From Bradyrhizobium campsiandrae (lineage in GTDB: Bacteria; Pseudomonadota; Alphaproteobacteria; Rhizobiales; Xanthobacteraceae): a DNA stretch of 64,000 bases. The DNA lies in NCBI RefSeq assembly GCF_014529705.1, contig NZ_JAANIH010000037.1, positions 22,171 through 86,170 on the forward strand, read 5' to 3'. Made by a program: the position numbers and the translations under genes. Shown here piece after piece: positions 16,853 to 26,091 of this stretch. The first letter of the stretch is position 1. Each line of letters opens with the position of its first letter. Below the pieces are notes generated by a model that saw nothing but the letters and a program-made list of their open reading frames with translations, was not told the DNA's origin and did no database searches.

Positions 16853-17800
16853 CTAGCCAATCGACCGATGCTGGCGAAACCAGGCCCAGGTCTCACGCGT
16901 CGTTCTGATGTAGCCGCGACCGCGATAGACGATCTCGCCATCGACGATCCCGTTCAGCCGCGGCAGGGCGTGAAACGGGATCGAAGGATAGGCGTGGTGC
17001 TCGACGTGGTACGGCATGTTCCAGGCGATCCATTTGACGATCGTGCCGGTATAGGTGGTGCGGGTGTTCTGGAACGCGCTGCGGGTGCGATCGCAACCGG
17101 TGTGTTCGGCGTAGAGATAGGGCCGCAGGAAGAGTTGCCCGATCAACAGCGGCACGATCCAGACCCAAAGCAGCAGCGCTGAGGAGAACCAGAGTGAGAG
17201 GGCCAGCAGCAGTACATAGAGCGCACCATAGGTGCGCGCCTCGCGCACGATGACGCTACGCTTGTTCCCGGGGATCCAGGGCACGACGACCTTGCCGGTG
17301 GCGGCATGGCCGAGCATCAGCCAGAGGCGGCCGGCGACCTGGAGCAGGCCACTATAGGCGATCGCAAGCTGCGTGTCGGATTTTGGCCTCACGCCGACGA
17401 TCAGTTCCGGATCCTTTTCGGGATCCTGGGTGTAGCGATGGTGATCCCAGTGAAACAGGCAATAATATTCGTAAGGAAGACCGATGATGAAGGCCGAGAG
17501 ATAGCCGACAGCGAGATTGAGGCCACGGCTTCTGAACGCCGTCTTGTGAGCGGTCTCGTGCACCGCCATGAACAGGAAGGCGGTGAGATAGCCCTGCGCC
17601 ACCATGAGCGGCAGCGCCCAGACGATTCCATAGCGTGAAGACACCATCCAGATCAACGCGCCGACCAGCGCAATCATTCCATAGTGACCGAGGCTCTGTG
17701 CGGCCCCCCTGAGGTTCGAGCGCACCGACAATTCGCGCAGCATGGCCGGGCTCAACGGCTTCAGGCGATGGCCGGCTTCTGAAACAGTCGCGTCAGTCAT
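16853..17800 (-). CDS. Membrane fatty acid desaturase/hydroxylase family protein
   Basis: 315 residues with four or more membrane segments and the three histidine boxes of membrane di-iron desaturases: HETAH (about 81), HWDHHRYTQDPEKDPE (about 117) and HVEHHAYPSIPFH (about 266). It oxidises an acyl or terpenoid chain with O2 in the inner membrane; the exact substrate is not evident. It starts 14 bases after the stop of the MetX-like hydrolase, so both are one transcript controlled from the inverted repeat at 18933. Confidence 0.85.
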   Translation of the reverse strand: MTDATVSEAGHRLKPLSPAMLRELSVRSNLRGAAQSLGHYGMIALVGALIWMVSSRYGIVWALPLMVAQGYLTAFLFMAVHETAHKTAFRSRGLNLAVGYLSAFIIGLPYEYYCLFHWDHHRYTQDPEKDPELIVGVRPKSDTQLAIAYSGLLQVAGRLWLMLGHAATGKVVVPWIPGNKRSVIVREARTYGALYVLLLALSLWFSSALLLWVWIVPLLIGQLFLRPYLYAEHTGCDRTRSAFQNTRTTYTGTIVKWIAWNMPYHVEHHAYPSIPFHALPRLNGIVDGEIVYRGRGYIRTTRETWAWFRQHRSIG

Positions 17801-17814
17801 GGTCGGGACCTATC

Positions 17815-18834
17815 CTATTTGTCGAGCAGGGCTGCGATCTCGGCCTTGAGGAAGGCCAGGTCACGCGGATTATTGACGGGGTTACCAGCGCGATGGCCAT
17901 GCAGCGATGGAATCGGATGCAACACGGCTGATTTCGCGTTGACCAGCCTGCCAAGCTCGTCCTCGTTATCGCGAACGTCGAAATAGCGATCGGTCACGCC
18001 AGGCAGCAACAGCATATGTGCCTTGATTGTGGTCAACGCCCGGTCGAGATCGCCGCCGAAGGCCGCGCAGCGGCTGATGTCGCCGCGCTGCCAGATGCCA
18101 ATTTGCGCCAGGAGATCGTTGGCATCGCGGCGTGCGAAGGTCATGTCCCAGGCGCGGACGAGATAGTCTTCCAGCGACGTGAAGCCCGCCTCACGCCACA
18201 GCTCCTCGCGATAGAATCCGTGAGACATCGCCCAGCCGGCGTAGACGCGCCCCATGGCGCGATAGCCGGCGACAGGCCTTTCGACGAAGCGGCCATCGCG
18301 GAAGGCGGGATCTCCGGTCAACGCTGCCTTCACACTTTCGAGGAAGACATAGTTGTAGGGCGCGCAGCGCGCGCTGCCGCAGACGACCGCAGCACGCTCG
18401 ACCATCTCGGGATGCAGAGCCGCCCAGTGATAGGCCTGCATGCCGCCCATCGACCAGCCATAAACCAACGCGAGCTTGGTAACGCCGAAGCGCTCGGTCA
18501 ACAGGCGATGCTGAATGCCGATGGCGTCGTGATAGGTGACGTCCGGGAATGGCGTACCGTCGGAATTTGATGGCGAAGAAGACAGGCCGTTGCCGAACAG
18601 GTTCGGGATGACGATGAAATAGCTGGCAGGATCCAGCACGCCATCGGGGCCAATCAGCCATTCGGTCTCGAAGTGCTGCGCGCTGAATGATGTCGGATAG
18701 AGGACGACGTTATCCCTCGCCTGATTCAGCGTGCCATAAGTCTTGTAGGCGAGCTTCATCGCGGGGAACACGACACCGGATTGGAGCGTGACGTCGCCGG
18801 CTTCGAAAATCTCGTAGTCGCGCTGCCCGCTCAT
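17815..18834 (-). CDS. Alpha/beta hydrolase, MetX (homoserine acetyltransferase)-like
   Basis: 339 residues. The early segment LAYKTYGTLNQARDNVVLYPTS and nucleophile elbow GWSMGG (Ser about 128) place it in the MetX-like branch, with Asp in VTDRYFDVRDNEDELG and His in SLHGHRAGNP completing the triad. Divergence and lack of sulfur-metabolism neighbours argue against true homoserine acetyltransferase. It is co-transcribed with a desaturase, so an acyl-transfer or ester-cleavage step on the same substrate is possible. Confidence 0.8.
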   Translation of the reverse strand: MSGQRDYEIFEAGDVTLQSGVVFPAMKLAYKTYGTLNQARDNVVLYPTSFSAQHFETEWLIGPDGVLDPASYFIVIPNLFGNGLSSSPSNSDGTPFPDVTYHDAIGIQHRLLTERFGVTKLALVYGWSMGGMQAYHWAALHPEMVERAAVVCGSARCAPYNYVFLESVKAALTGDPAFRDGRFVERPVAGYRAMGRVYAGWAMSHGFYREELWREAGFTSLEDYLVRAWDMTFARRDANDLLAQIGIWQRGDISRCAAFGGDLDRALTTIKAHMLLLPGVTDRYFDVRDNEDELGRLVNAKSAVLHPIPSLHGHRAGNPVNNPRDLAFLKAEIAALLDK

Positions 18835-18932
18835 GCATCCAGCTCCCGCTCACACGGCCGCAGGATGCGCCCGCCGCGACAACGATGCATCGATCGTGCC
18901 GAACCAGTAAACGCATCATTGCACCGCGATCA

Positions 18933-18957
18933 TTAAGTGTACTATTAGTACACTTAA
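18933..18957. promoter_or_regulatory. Perfect AT-rich inverted repeat, putative TetR/MarR-type operator
   Basis: TTAAGTGTACT-att-AGTACACTTAA: 11-base arms with a three-base spacer. It stands 99 bases upstream of the MetX-like gene start and is far more AT-rich than its surroundings. It is placed to control the hydrolase-desaturase transcript. No TetR/MarR gene is adjacent, so the regulator must be elsewhere. Confidence 0.65.
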
Positions 18958-18994
18958 CCGACCAAGGCAAGGGAGAATGCAACGGTCGCCCTGC

Positions 18995-19798
18995 TCAAGC
19001 GATGGCCGCGACGTATCGCTCCACCGACTTCGCAAAGGCCGCCTTTGCGCCTGAGGCGATGTTGCGCCCCCACCAGGCGCCGTAGATGCGGTCGAAGGCG
19101 AGCGGCTCGACGGCATCAGCAATCCGTCGCACCGCGGCAGCGTTCAGCGGCATGTAGTTGGGATAGGAATACATGAAGCTGACAAAGCGACGGTCCATCG
19201 TCACCTGCGCGATGTCTCCGGTGAGCAGCGCGCCTTTTTCCTCCGCGCCGCGCGCGTGATGCAGCATGGTGGCGCCGGCGAAATGACCGCCGGTGCGAAG
19301 CAGCAACACATCATTCGAGATGCGATGCTGATCGCCGGTCCAATGCACGATCGACGGATGCGGACGCGTCACCCATTGGCGGTCATCGACATGAAGATAG
19401 ACCGGCGCGCCGTCAAAGGCGTCGCTCCAGTCGGCGACCGCGCCATAATAATGCGGATGCGAGATCGCGATCGCCGTCAGGCCGCCACGAGATTTGACAT
19501 ATGCGATCGCTTCCGCTGTCGCGAGCGGGATGCAGTCCCACATCACGCATCCCGCTCCGTCGGGCACGAGCAGCGCGCGCTGGCCGATCGCAAAGCTCGG
19601 CTCGAGCGCGATGCCGGTGAGGCCGAGATCGTCGCGCCAGACAAGACGGTGGCGTTCGGCAAGGGTCTCGCGGGCCAGGAAGGCCTGCCCTTTCCAGTTC
19701 ACATATTGCCGCTCGTCTTCGCAGATCGGGCAGGATGCGGGCGGCTTTTCATTGTCCGGAAATTGGGCGCCGCAGGTTTCACAGATCCAGAGGGGCAT
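18995..19798 (-). CDS. MBL-fold metallo-hydrolase with N-terminal zinc-ribbon-like motif
   Basis: 267 residues from an ATG eight bases after AGGA. The N-terminus has two CXXC pairs (ICETCGAQF and SCPICED). The metallo-beta-lactamase part has ISHPHYYGAVADW in place of the canonical HXHXDH, plus GGHFAGATMLHH and TGDIAQVT. With one metal-site histidine changed, the active site is atypical. Similar proteins are annotated only as MBL-fold hydrolases. Divergent from the MFS gene at 19983. Confidence 0.78.
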   Translation of the reverse strand: MPLWICETCGAQFPDNEKPPASCPICEDERQYVNWKGQAFLARETLAERHRLVWRDDLGLTGIALEPSFAIGQRALLVPDGAGCVMWDCIPLATAEAIAYVKSRGGLTAIAISHPHYYGAVADWSDAFDGAPVYLHVDDRQWVTRPHPSIVHWTGDQHRISNDVLLLRTGGHFAGATMLHHARGAEEKGALLTGDIAQVTMDRRFVSFMYSYPNYMPLNAAAVRRIADAVEPLAFDRIYGAWWGRNIASGAKAAFAKSVERYVAAIA

Positions 19799-19982
19799 GG
19801 CTGTCATCCTGAAGACAGGTCGAGATTCGGGACGTGGCATCGCGATCCTGGCACCGCAAGTGCCGAGGAACCATCGCGATAAGCGCAGGTTACTTTCGGG
19901 TCCGCCCCGGCGCAATTGGCCGGTTCTGTCAGGCAGTTTGCATGAGACCACTGCGATCTGCAGCGTCACGCCAAGCGTATCG

Positions 19983-21176
19983 ATGACATCGCGCCCCTTC
20001 CGCATCTGGCCTCTGTTCGCCGTCAACTTCTTCATGGCGGACATGCAGTCCGGCATCGGGCCGTTCGTCGGCGTGTTCCTTCAGGAACGCGGCTGGGCCA
20101 CGGGCCTGATCGGCACTGCGCTGACGATTGGCAATGTCGCAGGCATGCTGGTCACGACGCCGATCGGCGGATTCATCGATTCCAGCCGTAACAAGCGGCT
20201 GTGGGTCGTCATCCCAGGCATCTGCGTGGTGCTGGCGTCCGCCATTATCCTGATCTCGCAGAATTTCTGGGCGGTGACGGTCTCGCAGGTCGCGCAGTCC
20301 CTGGCGAGCGCGGCGATCGTTCCGGCGGTCACCGGCATCACTCTCGGTGTCGCCAAACAAAAAGGCTTCAATGCACTGAACGGGCGCAACCAGGCGTTCA
20401 ACCATGCCGGCAACATGGTCGGGGCGGCACTGTCAGGCTATCTCGGCTACGTCTTCGGCTATGTCGCCGTGTTCGTGCTCGCGGCCGTGTTCGGGGCCAT
20501 CGCGATCGCCTGCGTGCTGATGATTCCCGCCAAGGCCATCGACGATCGTCAGGCCCGCGGCAGCAGGGAGGATGAAAGCAAGAATCCGCCGGATGCCATG
20601 TCCGTTCTCCTGAAGCACAAGCCCCTGTTGGTGCTGGCGCTTGCGCTTGCCATCTTCCACCTCGGCAACGCCGCGATCGTTCCGCTCTACGGTCTTGCAG
20701 CGGTCGCGCAAGGACAGGCCAATGGTCCGAGCTTCGTTGCGACCACGGTCGTTATTGCACAGGGCGTCATGGTCGTGACTTCGCTGCTGGCCATGCAAAT
20801 CGCGGGAAAGCGCAACTACTGGCCGGTGATCCTGGCATCCTTCGCATTTCTGCCGATCCGGGGCGTGCTGGCGTTTTTCATCACGGGATGGTGGGGCGTC
20901 GTTCCCATGCAGGTGCTCGACGGCATCGGCACCGGATTGCAGACAGTCGCGGTCCCCGGCATGGTCGCGCGCTCGCTCGACGGCACCGGCCGCATCAATC
21001 TCGGTCAGGGCGCCGTGATCACGGTGCAGGGCATCGGCGCGAGCCTGAGCCCCGCGCTCGGCGGCTGGATCGCGCAATGGATCGGCTACGGCCCGACTTT
21101 CCTGTTGCTCGGCGGCTTCGGGCTGGCGTCAACCGCCCTGTGGCTGGCGTTCGGCGCGCACGTGAAGAAGTATTGA
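19983..21176 (+). CDS. MFS transporter
   Basis: 397 residues from the ATG at the start of similarity (MTSRPFRIWPLFAVNFFMAD); the open frame runs further upstream but antisense to the MBL-fold gene. Twelve hydrophobic segments with a charged central loop (about 190-205, DDRQARGSREDESKN). The GFIDSSRNKRLWV loop between segments 2 and 3 is the family signature. Substrate unknown; proton-driven drug or metabolite export is the usual role. Confidence 0.85.
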   Translation: MTSRPFRIWPLFAVNFFMADMQSGIGPFVGVFLQERGWATGLIGTALTIGNVAGMLVTTPIGGFIDSSRNKRLWVVIPGICVVLASAIILISQNFWAVTVSQVAQSLASAAIVPAVTGITLGVAKQKGFNALNGRNQAFNHAGNMVGAALSGYLGYVFGYVAVFVLAAVFGAIAIACVLMIPAKAIDDRQARGSREDESKNPPDAMSVLLKHKPLLVLALALAIFHLGNAAIVPLYGLAAVAQGQANGPSFVATTVVIAQGVMVVTSLLAMQIAGKRNYWPVILASFAFLPIRGVLAFFITGWWGVVPMQVLDGIGTGLQTVAVPGMVARSLDGTGRINLGQGAVITVQGIGASLSPALGGWIAQWIGYGPTFLLLGGFGLASTALWLAFGAHVKKY

Positions 21177-21185
21177 CGCCTCTAC

Positions 21186-22799
21186 TCACGTCGCCAAATT
21201 CTTCTGCACCGCCTTGTCGGGCGTGTCACCGCCGACGAAACGCTGGCGCAGCTCGCGCTTGAGCAGCTTGCCGCTCGGGTTTTTTGGCAGGCTATCCACG
21301 AAGATCACGCGCTTCGGCACCTTGAAATGCGCCATCTGGCCGGCGCAATGCTGGATGACGGTGTCCTCATCGAGCTTCTCTCCTGTCTTGACCACGACGA
21401 TGGCCGTGACCGCCTCTATCCAGCGCGGATCAGGCAGGCCGACGACAGCAACCTCGGAGACCGCGGGAATGCGATAAATCATTTCCTCGACCTCGCGGCT
21501 GGCGACGTTCTCACCGCCGGTCTTGATCATGTCCTTGACACGATCGACCACGGTGATGTGCCCCTCTTCGTCGACGGTGGCGAGATCGCCGGAGTGAAAC
21601 CAGCCGCCCGTGAACGCGGCCGTGGTCTTGACGGGATCGTTGTAGTAGCCCGAGAGCAGATGCGGCGAGCGATGCACGATCTCGCCGACCTCACCGACCT
21701 TCACATCTTCCATCGCCGTGTTGACCACGCGGGTCTCGACATTGACCACAGGCTTGCCGGCCGATCCCGCCTTGCGGAGCTGGTCCTCGGGACGCAGCAC
21801 GGTCGCCAGCGGCGCGATCTCGGTCTGACCGTAGAAATTCCAGAATTTTACGTTTGGCAGGCGGCGCTGAAGCTCGAGCAGGACTTCGACCGGCATGATC
21901 GAGGCGCCGTAATAGCCCTTCTGAAGGGTGGACAGGTCGGTTTTCTCGAAGTTCGGCGAGCGCAGCATCGCAATCCAGATCGTCGGCGGCGCGAAGAAGG
22001 AGGTGATCTTGTGCGACTGGATCAGCGCCAGGATGTTGTCGGCGGTCGGCTTGCCCGTGACAACGCCGGAGGCCCCGAGATAGATTTGCGGGCCCAGAAA
22101 CACGTCGAGCTGGGCGCAATGATAGAGCGGCAGCGCGTGCAGGAATTTATCCTCGGCGGCCATGCCCCCGTCGATGATGCAGCTGACATATTGCCACATC
22201 ACGGCCTCATGAGTGAGCATCGCGCCCTTGGGGAGCGATTCCGTGCCGCTGGTGTAGACGATCTGGGCGAGGTCGCGGCTGTCTACGGACGCGTCGAGGG
22301 CCGAACCATCGGCATCGAGGAGATCGTCGAAGGTGGTGATGCCGGCCGGGGCCGTGGCCGGATCTTCGCCGGGCAGCCAGATCATCCTCTCGACGGCGCA
22401 ATCTTTCGCGCTTGCGGCCTTCGCAGCCCCGACAAAATCCGGTCCGGTCGCAAGCAGCTTCGCGCCCGAGCTCCTCAGGATGAAATTGATCTCGTCCGGA
22501 TTGAGCATGAAGTTGATCGGCACTAGCACGGCGCCGATCCGGGCCAATGCGAAGCGAAGCGCGGCAAAGGCATGCGAGTTGCGCGACAGCACGGCGACAC
22601 GATCGCCCTTCCTGACGCCGAGCCCGATCAGGCCGCGCCCGAGTCGATTGCAGATCACCTCCATCTCGGCAAAGGTCCAGCTCACGCTGCCGCAGCTTAC
22701 CGCGAGCTTGTCCGGCGCGCGGCCCGCCGAGCGGCGCAGGAGATCGCCGATCGAATGTTCGCGCGCTTTCGAGATTGTGGCTGCAATGTCGCCGGTCAT
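21186..22799 (-). CDS. Acyl-CoA synthetase (AMP-forming)
   Basis: 537 residues from an ATG after GGAGGG. ANL-family motifs: P-loop VYTSGTESLPKGAML (182-195), FYGQTE, WFHSGDLA, DRVKDMIKTGGENVAS and the C-terminal catalytic lysine in NPSGKLLKREL. It resembles medium/long-chain or FadD3-like ligases. An AraC regulator gene ends downstream of its promoter region (same strand, 142 bases apart). Its substrate is not evident. Confidence 0.88.
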   Translation of the reverse strand: MTGDIAATISKAREHSIGDLLRRSAGRAPDKLAVSCGSVSWTFAEMEVICNRLGRGLIGLGVRKGDRVAVLSRNSHAFAALRFALARIGAVLVPINFMLNPDEINFILRSSGAKLLATGPDFVGAAKAASAKDCAVERMIWLPGEDPATAPAGITTFDDLLDADGSALDASVDSRDLAQIVYTSGTESLPKGAMLTHEAVMWQYVSCIIDGGMAAEDKFLHALPLYHCAQLDVFLGPQIYLGASGVVTGKPTADNILALIQSHKITSFFAPPTIWIAMLRSPNFEKTDLSTLQKGYYGASIMPVEVLLELQRRLPNVKFWNFYGQTEIAPLATVLRPEDQLRKAGSAGKPVVNVETRVVNTAMEDVKVGEVGEIVHRSPHLLSGYYNDPVKTTAAFTGGWFHSGDLATVDEEGHITVVDRVKDMIKTGGENVASREVEEMIYRIPAVSEVAVVGLPDPRWIEAVTAIVVVKTGEKLDEDTVIQHCAGQMAHFKVPKRVIFVDSLPKNPSGKLLKRELRQRFVGGDTPDKAVQKNLAT

Positions 22800-22941
22800 G
22801 GGTCCCTCCGTGCGGGGTCTTGATTGTTCGATTTCTGGTTTGAAATCTTGCGTCTTGTGGGCTTGGGGGATCGGGCCGAGCCGCGTGGGCGAGCTCGCCG
22901 TCACGACGAACGCTGGCGCGGCCCCGCGTGTTGAGAGTTCG

Positions 22942-23886
22942 CTAACGGCGCCGCAAGTCCGACGGGCTGTGCCCAAACTTCCTGCGAAACACCGTGCTGA
23001 AATACGACGATGAGCTGAAGCCCAGCTGATAGGCAACCTCGGTGATCGACAGGGACCGTAACTCGGGACGCGTCAAGACGTCGTAACAACGCTGAAGCCG
23101 GCGATCCAAAATCCATTCGGACACCGAGACATCGGTGAGCCGGAAGAGATAGTGCAGGTGCCTGAGCGAGACGCCATTGCTCTTCGCGATCCGCTCCAGC
23201 GACAGATCGGCGTCGGTCAGGTGCGCTTCGATCCAGGCCTTGACCGAGCGCAGGCGGGCCTGCTGGGCGCTCGCGTCCTCGGAGAATTCATCCCGATCGC
23301 CCATATCGAGCGTCAGGGCCAGCACATCCATCAGTTCGCAGCCAAGGCGTGTCCTGGCAGCCTCGTCCAGGGACGCGCCTTCCGCGGCGAGCGTTGCGCA
23401 GAATTCGGCGGCGATCCGCCCAAGACCGCGGCTCGTCGCCATCGTGGTCACGACCGGCAGCCGCCCCTCGCTGAAGCGGGCTGAAAACTCCTTGCGTGGA
23501 ATCTCGAGATAGAGCGACCGGACCTTGCCGACGCATTCAAGATCATAGGCTTCAGACGCCGAAAAAATTGCGCCAACGCCCGGATTCGACAGCAAGGTCT
23601 GGCCGGCCTGGAGCACATTGACCCGGCCCTGCTGAACGAATTCGACGTAGTAACAATCCTTGTCGAGTCTTGCGATGTGCCGCTCGCGCCGCGAGATGCG
23701 CTGCTCCGACAGCAGCACATCCGTCATCGTGACTGCACCGAAATGCGCCTCGCGGATGAAGCCGTGATAGTCGGATCGCTCCTCGGCATTCACCTCGACA
23801 TGGACGTAGACATCGCAGATGGCGCCTTGCCAGGCGGCATATCGTTTCGACGGCTCCAGATCGTCTGTCGAGAATACCAGGTTCAT
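22942..23886 (-). CDS. AraC family transcriptional regulator
   Basis: 314 residues. The N-terminal ligand part resembles the AraC-binding-like domain (AraC_binding_2). The C-terminal double helix-turn-helix runs from about 215 to 314, with LSLERIAKSNGVSLRHLHYLF and SITEVAYQLGFSSSSYFSTVFRRKFGHSP kept within family pattern. It is divergent from the acyl-CoA synthetase and transporter operon starting at 24143, and upstream of the synthetase at 21186, so it could control either. The intervening 255 bases contain short repeats (GCAAA-agc-TTTGC, GCTCCGGAGC). Confidence 0.88.
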   Translation of the reverse strand: MNLVFSTDDLEPSKRYAAWQGAICDVYVHVEVNAEERSDYHGFIREAHFGAVTMTDVLLSEQRISRRERHIARLDKDCYYVEFVQQGRVNVLQAGQTLLSNPGVGAIFSASEAYDLECVGKVRSLYLEIPRKEFSARFSEGRLPVVTTMATSRGLGRIAAEFCATLAAEGASLDEAARTRLGCELMDVLALTLDMGDRDEFSEDASAQQARLRSVKAWIEAHLTDADLSLERIAKSNGVSLRHLHYLFRLTDVSVSEWILDRRLQRCYDVLTRPELRSLSITEVAYQLGFSSSSYFSTVFRRKFGHSPSDLRRR

Positions 23887-24142
23887 CGTCCGCCCGCCCG
23901 TCAAACAGCCATGATGAACGCCGTTTGTGCATCGCACAATCCGGCCTGTTGGCGGGATTCTAGATAGCCGCCGCCTACACGCAAGACCGGTTTGCGCGGA
24001 CAAGCAAAAGCTTTGCGCTCCGGAGCAAGCGGGCCGCGGGCATGTGGCCTATGAAGAACAAAAATTGGTCGACGAGCCAGGCAGGAAACGTTCGCTTGCG
24101 TCAGGACAGATCAGCTGCTGCGCAATTCGCCGTGCCGCTTGA

Positions 24143-26050
24143 ATGGCGGTGTCCGTGAGCACGACCTCGCCCCCACTGATCACGACGCGGTTCACGCGGC
24201 CGATTGAGACCATCGCCGATATTGAGGCGCTGGAACGGTTGCCCTACGATTCCCTCATCCCTGCCCGCAATCTGCATGATCTGTTCGAGGCCACCGCGCG
24301 CCTGCATCCCGATAGGCCCGCACTGACGGTCCTGATCAAGGGCTCGCGCGAGCCCGGCGATGTCACGCTGACACATCGGCAATTGCGCGCGAACATTACG
24401 CGCGCGGCAAACCTCTTCCGGTCGCTCGGCATCAACGCGACCGGAGGTACGGTCGCGTTTCTCAGCCCGATCCTGCCGCAGCTCTTCCCGGCTTTGCTCG
24501 GCGCCCAGATCGCGGGCGTCGCCAGTTCGATCAACTATCTCCTGAACGAAGATGCGATTGCCGATCTGCTCGAGGCACAGAACGCAACCGTTCTCGTGGT
24601 TGCTTCCGAAGCCGCCGACCGCACGATCTGGACCAAGGCGGCCAATGTCGCGGGCCGTGTCGCCTCGCTCAAGACAATTGTCGTGATGGGCGCGAACGGG
24701 CCCCTGACTGGCCCCGCCCTCAGCTTCGACGAGGCGATTGCGACGATGCGCGACACCATGGACTTCGCGCCATCGCAGGATCGCGACACGGTCTGTGCGC
24801 TTTTCCACACCGGCGGCACGACCGGACGGCCCAAACTCGTCCGCCTGACACATGGCAACCAGATCCATGCCGCCTGGAGCTTCGCGCAGGTGCATGGACT
24901 GGATGAGCTGGACGCCGCCGTCAGCGGCTTCCCGCTGTTTCACGTCGGCGGCACCATGACCGTTGGCCTGTCGATACTGGCGGCTGGCGGCCACGTGATT
25001 ATTCCTTCGCCCTACAGTCTCAGAAGCCCGGATGCGATCCGCGACTATTGGCATACGGTCGAGCGGTTTGGCGCGACCATCGTCAGTGGCGTGCCGACCT
25101 CGATCGCGGCGCTGGCCGAAGTGCCGATCGGTTCATCCGATGTCAGGTCCGTTCGCATGGCCCTTACCGGCGGGGCCGTGGCGCCGAAAGCCGTCAGCGA
25201 AAGGTTTCAAGCCCGGACCGGAATCACGCTATTCGAAACCTACGGCATGACGGAGACCGCGGCGGCGATCGCGTTCAATCCAGGCCGCGGCAGACCCGTG
25301 CAGGGCAGCGTCGGCTTCAGGGCGCCGTTTGCACAGACGAAAATCGTCGCGCTTGATGATACCGAACTCAGCACGGAGTGCCCGCCGCTCACCAGCGGCC
25401 TCGTTCTCGTCAGGGGACCGCAGGTGTTTCCGGGCTATCTCGATCCCCGGCACAACAAGGGCGCGCTCACTGATGATCATTGGATTGTCACAGGCGATGT
25501 TGGCTACCTCACCACCGACCAGCGGCTGGTGCTGACGGGCCGCGAGAAGGACCTGATCGTCCGCAGCGGCCACAACATCGACCCCGCTGCGATCGAGGAC
25601 GTTGCGAATACGTTCCCGGGTGTCCAGATGAGTTCGGCCGTCGGCATGCCGGACGCCTACGCCGGCGAGGTGCCTATTCTGTTCGTCGTTCCGTCTCCCG
25701 GAAAAATCATCGACCTTCCGCAGCTATGCGAGCATCTCGAGCGCAACGTCAACGAGCCTCCTGCCAGGCCAAAGCGCGTCGTGCTGCTCGAGGCCCTTCC
25801 CGTGACCGCGGTCGGCAAGATATTCAAGCCCACGCTTCGTGACCTCGCTATCCAGGAGAAAGTCAGGACTGAGATCGATCGCATCTTCGGTCCGGACACC
25901 AAGGCGGACATTGTCGTCGACAAAGACGCCAGGTTGACTACGCTGGTCACCGTTTCGATCGTCTGCAACGACCAGGACCGAGTGAAGGCGCTCACCGAGA
26001 GCCTGACACCGCTTCCACAGACCTACCGTATCGAGACCCGATCGTCATAA
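24143..26050 (+). CDS. Acyl-CoA synthetase (AMP-forming), first gene of transporter operon
   Basis: 635 residues. The P-loop is FHTGGTTGRPKLVR (221-234), followed by FETYGMTETAAA, VTGDVGYL, GREKDLIVRSGHNIDP and a C-terminal lysine in VGKIFKPTLRD. The N-terminal ~45 residues and a C-terminal ~60-residue tail are longer than in most ligases. It lies 41 bases before the first permease of a ribose-type importer, which is unusual: a CoA ligase coupled to such a transporter suggests the imported compound carries, or is converted to, a carboxylic acid. Confidence 0.87.
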   Translation: MAVSVSTTSPPLITTRFTRPIETIADIEALERLPYDSLIPARNLHDLFEATARLHPDRPALTVLIKGSREPGDVTLTHRQLRANITRAANLFRSLGINATGGTVAFLSPILPQLFPALLGAQIAGVASSINYLLNEDAIADLLEAQNATVLVVASEAADRTIWTKAANVAGRVASLKTIVVMGANGPLTGPALSFDEAIATMRDTMDFAPSQDRDTVCALFHTGGTTGRPKLVRLTHGNQIHAAWSFAQVHGLDELDAAVSGFPLFHVGGTMTVGLSILAAGGHVIIPSPYSLRSPDAIRDYWHTVERFGATIVSGVPTSIAALAEVPIGSSDVRSVRMALTGGAVAPKAVSERFQARTGITLFETYGMTETAAAIAFNPGRGRPVQGSVGFRAPFAQTKIVALDDTELSTECPPLTSGLVLVRGPQVFPGYLDPRHNKGALTDDHWIVTGDVGYLTTDQRLVLTGREKDLIVRSGHNIDPAAIEDVANTFPGVQMSSAVGMPDAYAGEVPILFVVPSPGKIIDLPQLCEHLERNVNEPPARPKRVVLLEALPVTAVGKIFKPTLRDLAIQEKVRTEIDRIFGPDTKADIVVDKDARLTTLVTVSIVCNDQDRVKALTESLTPLPQTYRIETRSS

Positions 26051-26091
26051 CGGGCCCGCAGAGGCCGAGGTCGAAGAAAGGCAACGAGGGG

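Noticed and set aside
17815..18834. Methionine biosynthesis gene metX
   Set aside because: The motif is shared, but key context (sulfur-metabolism genes) and family-wide similarity were not convincing.
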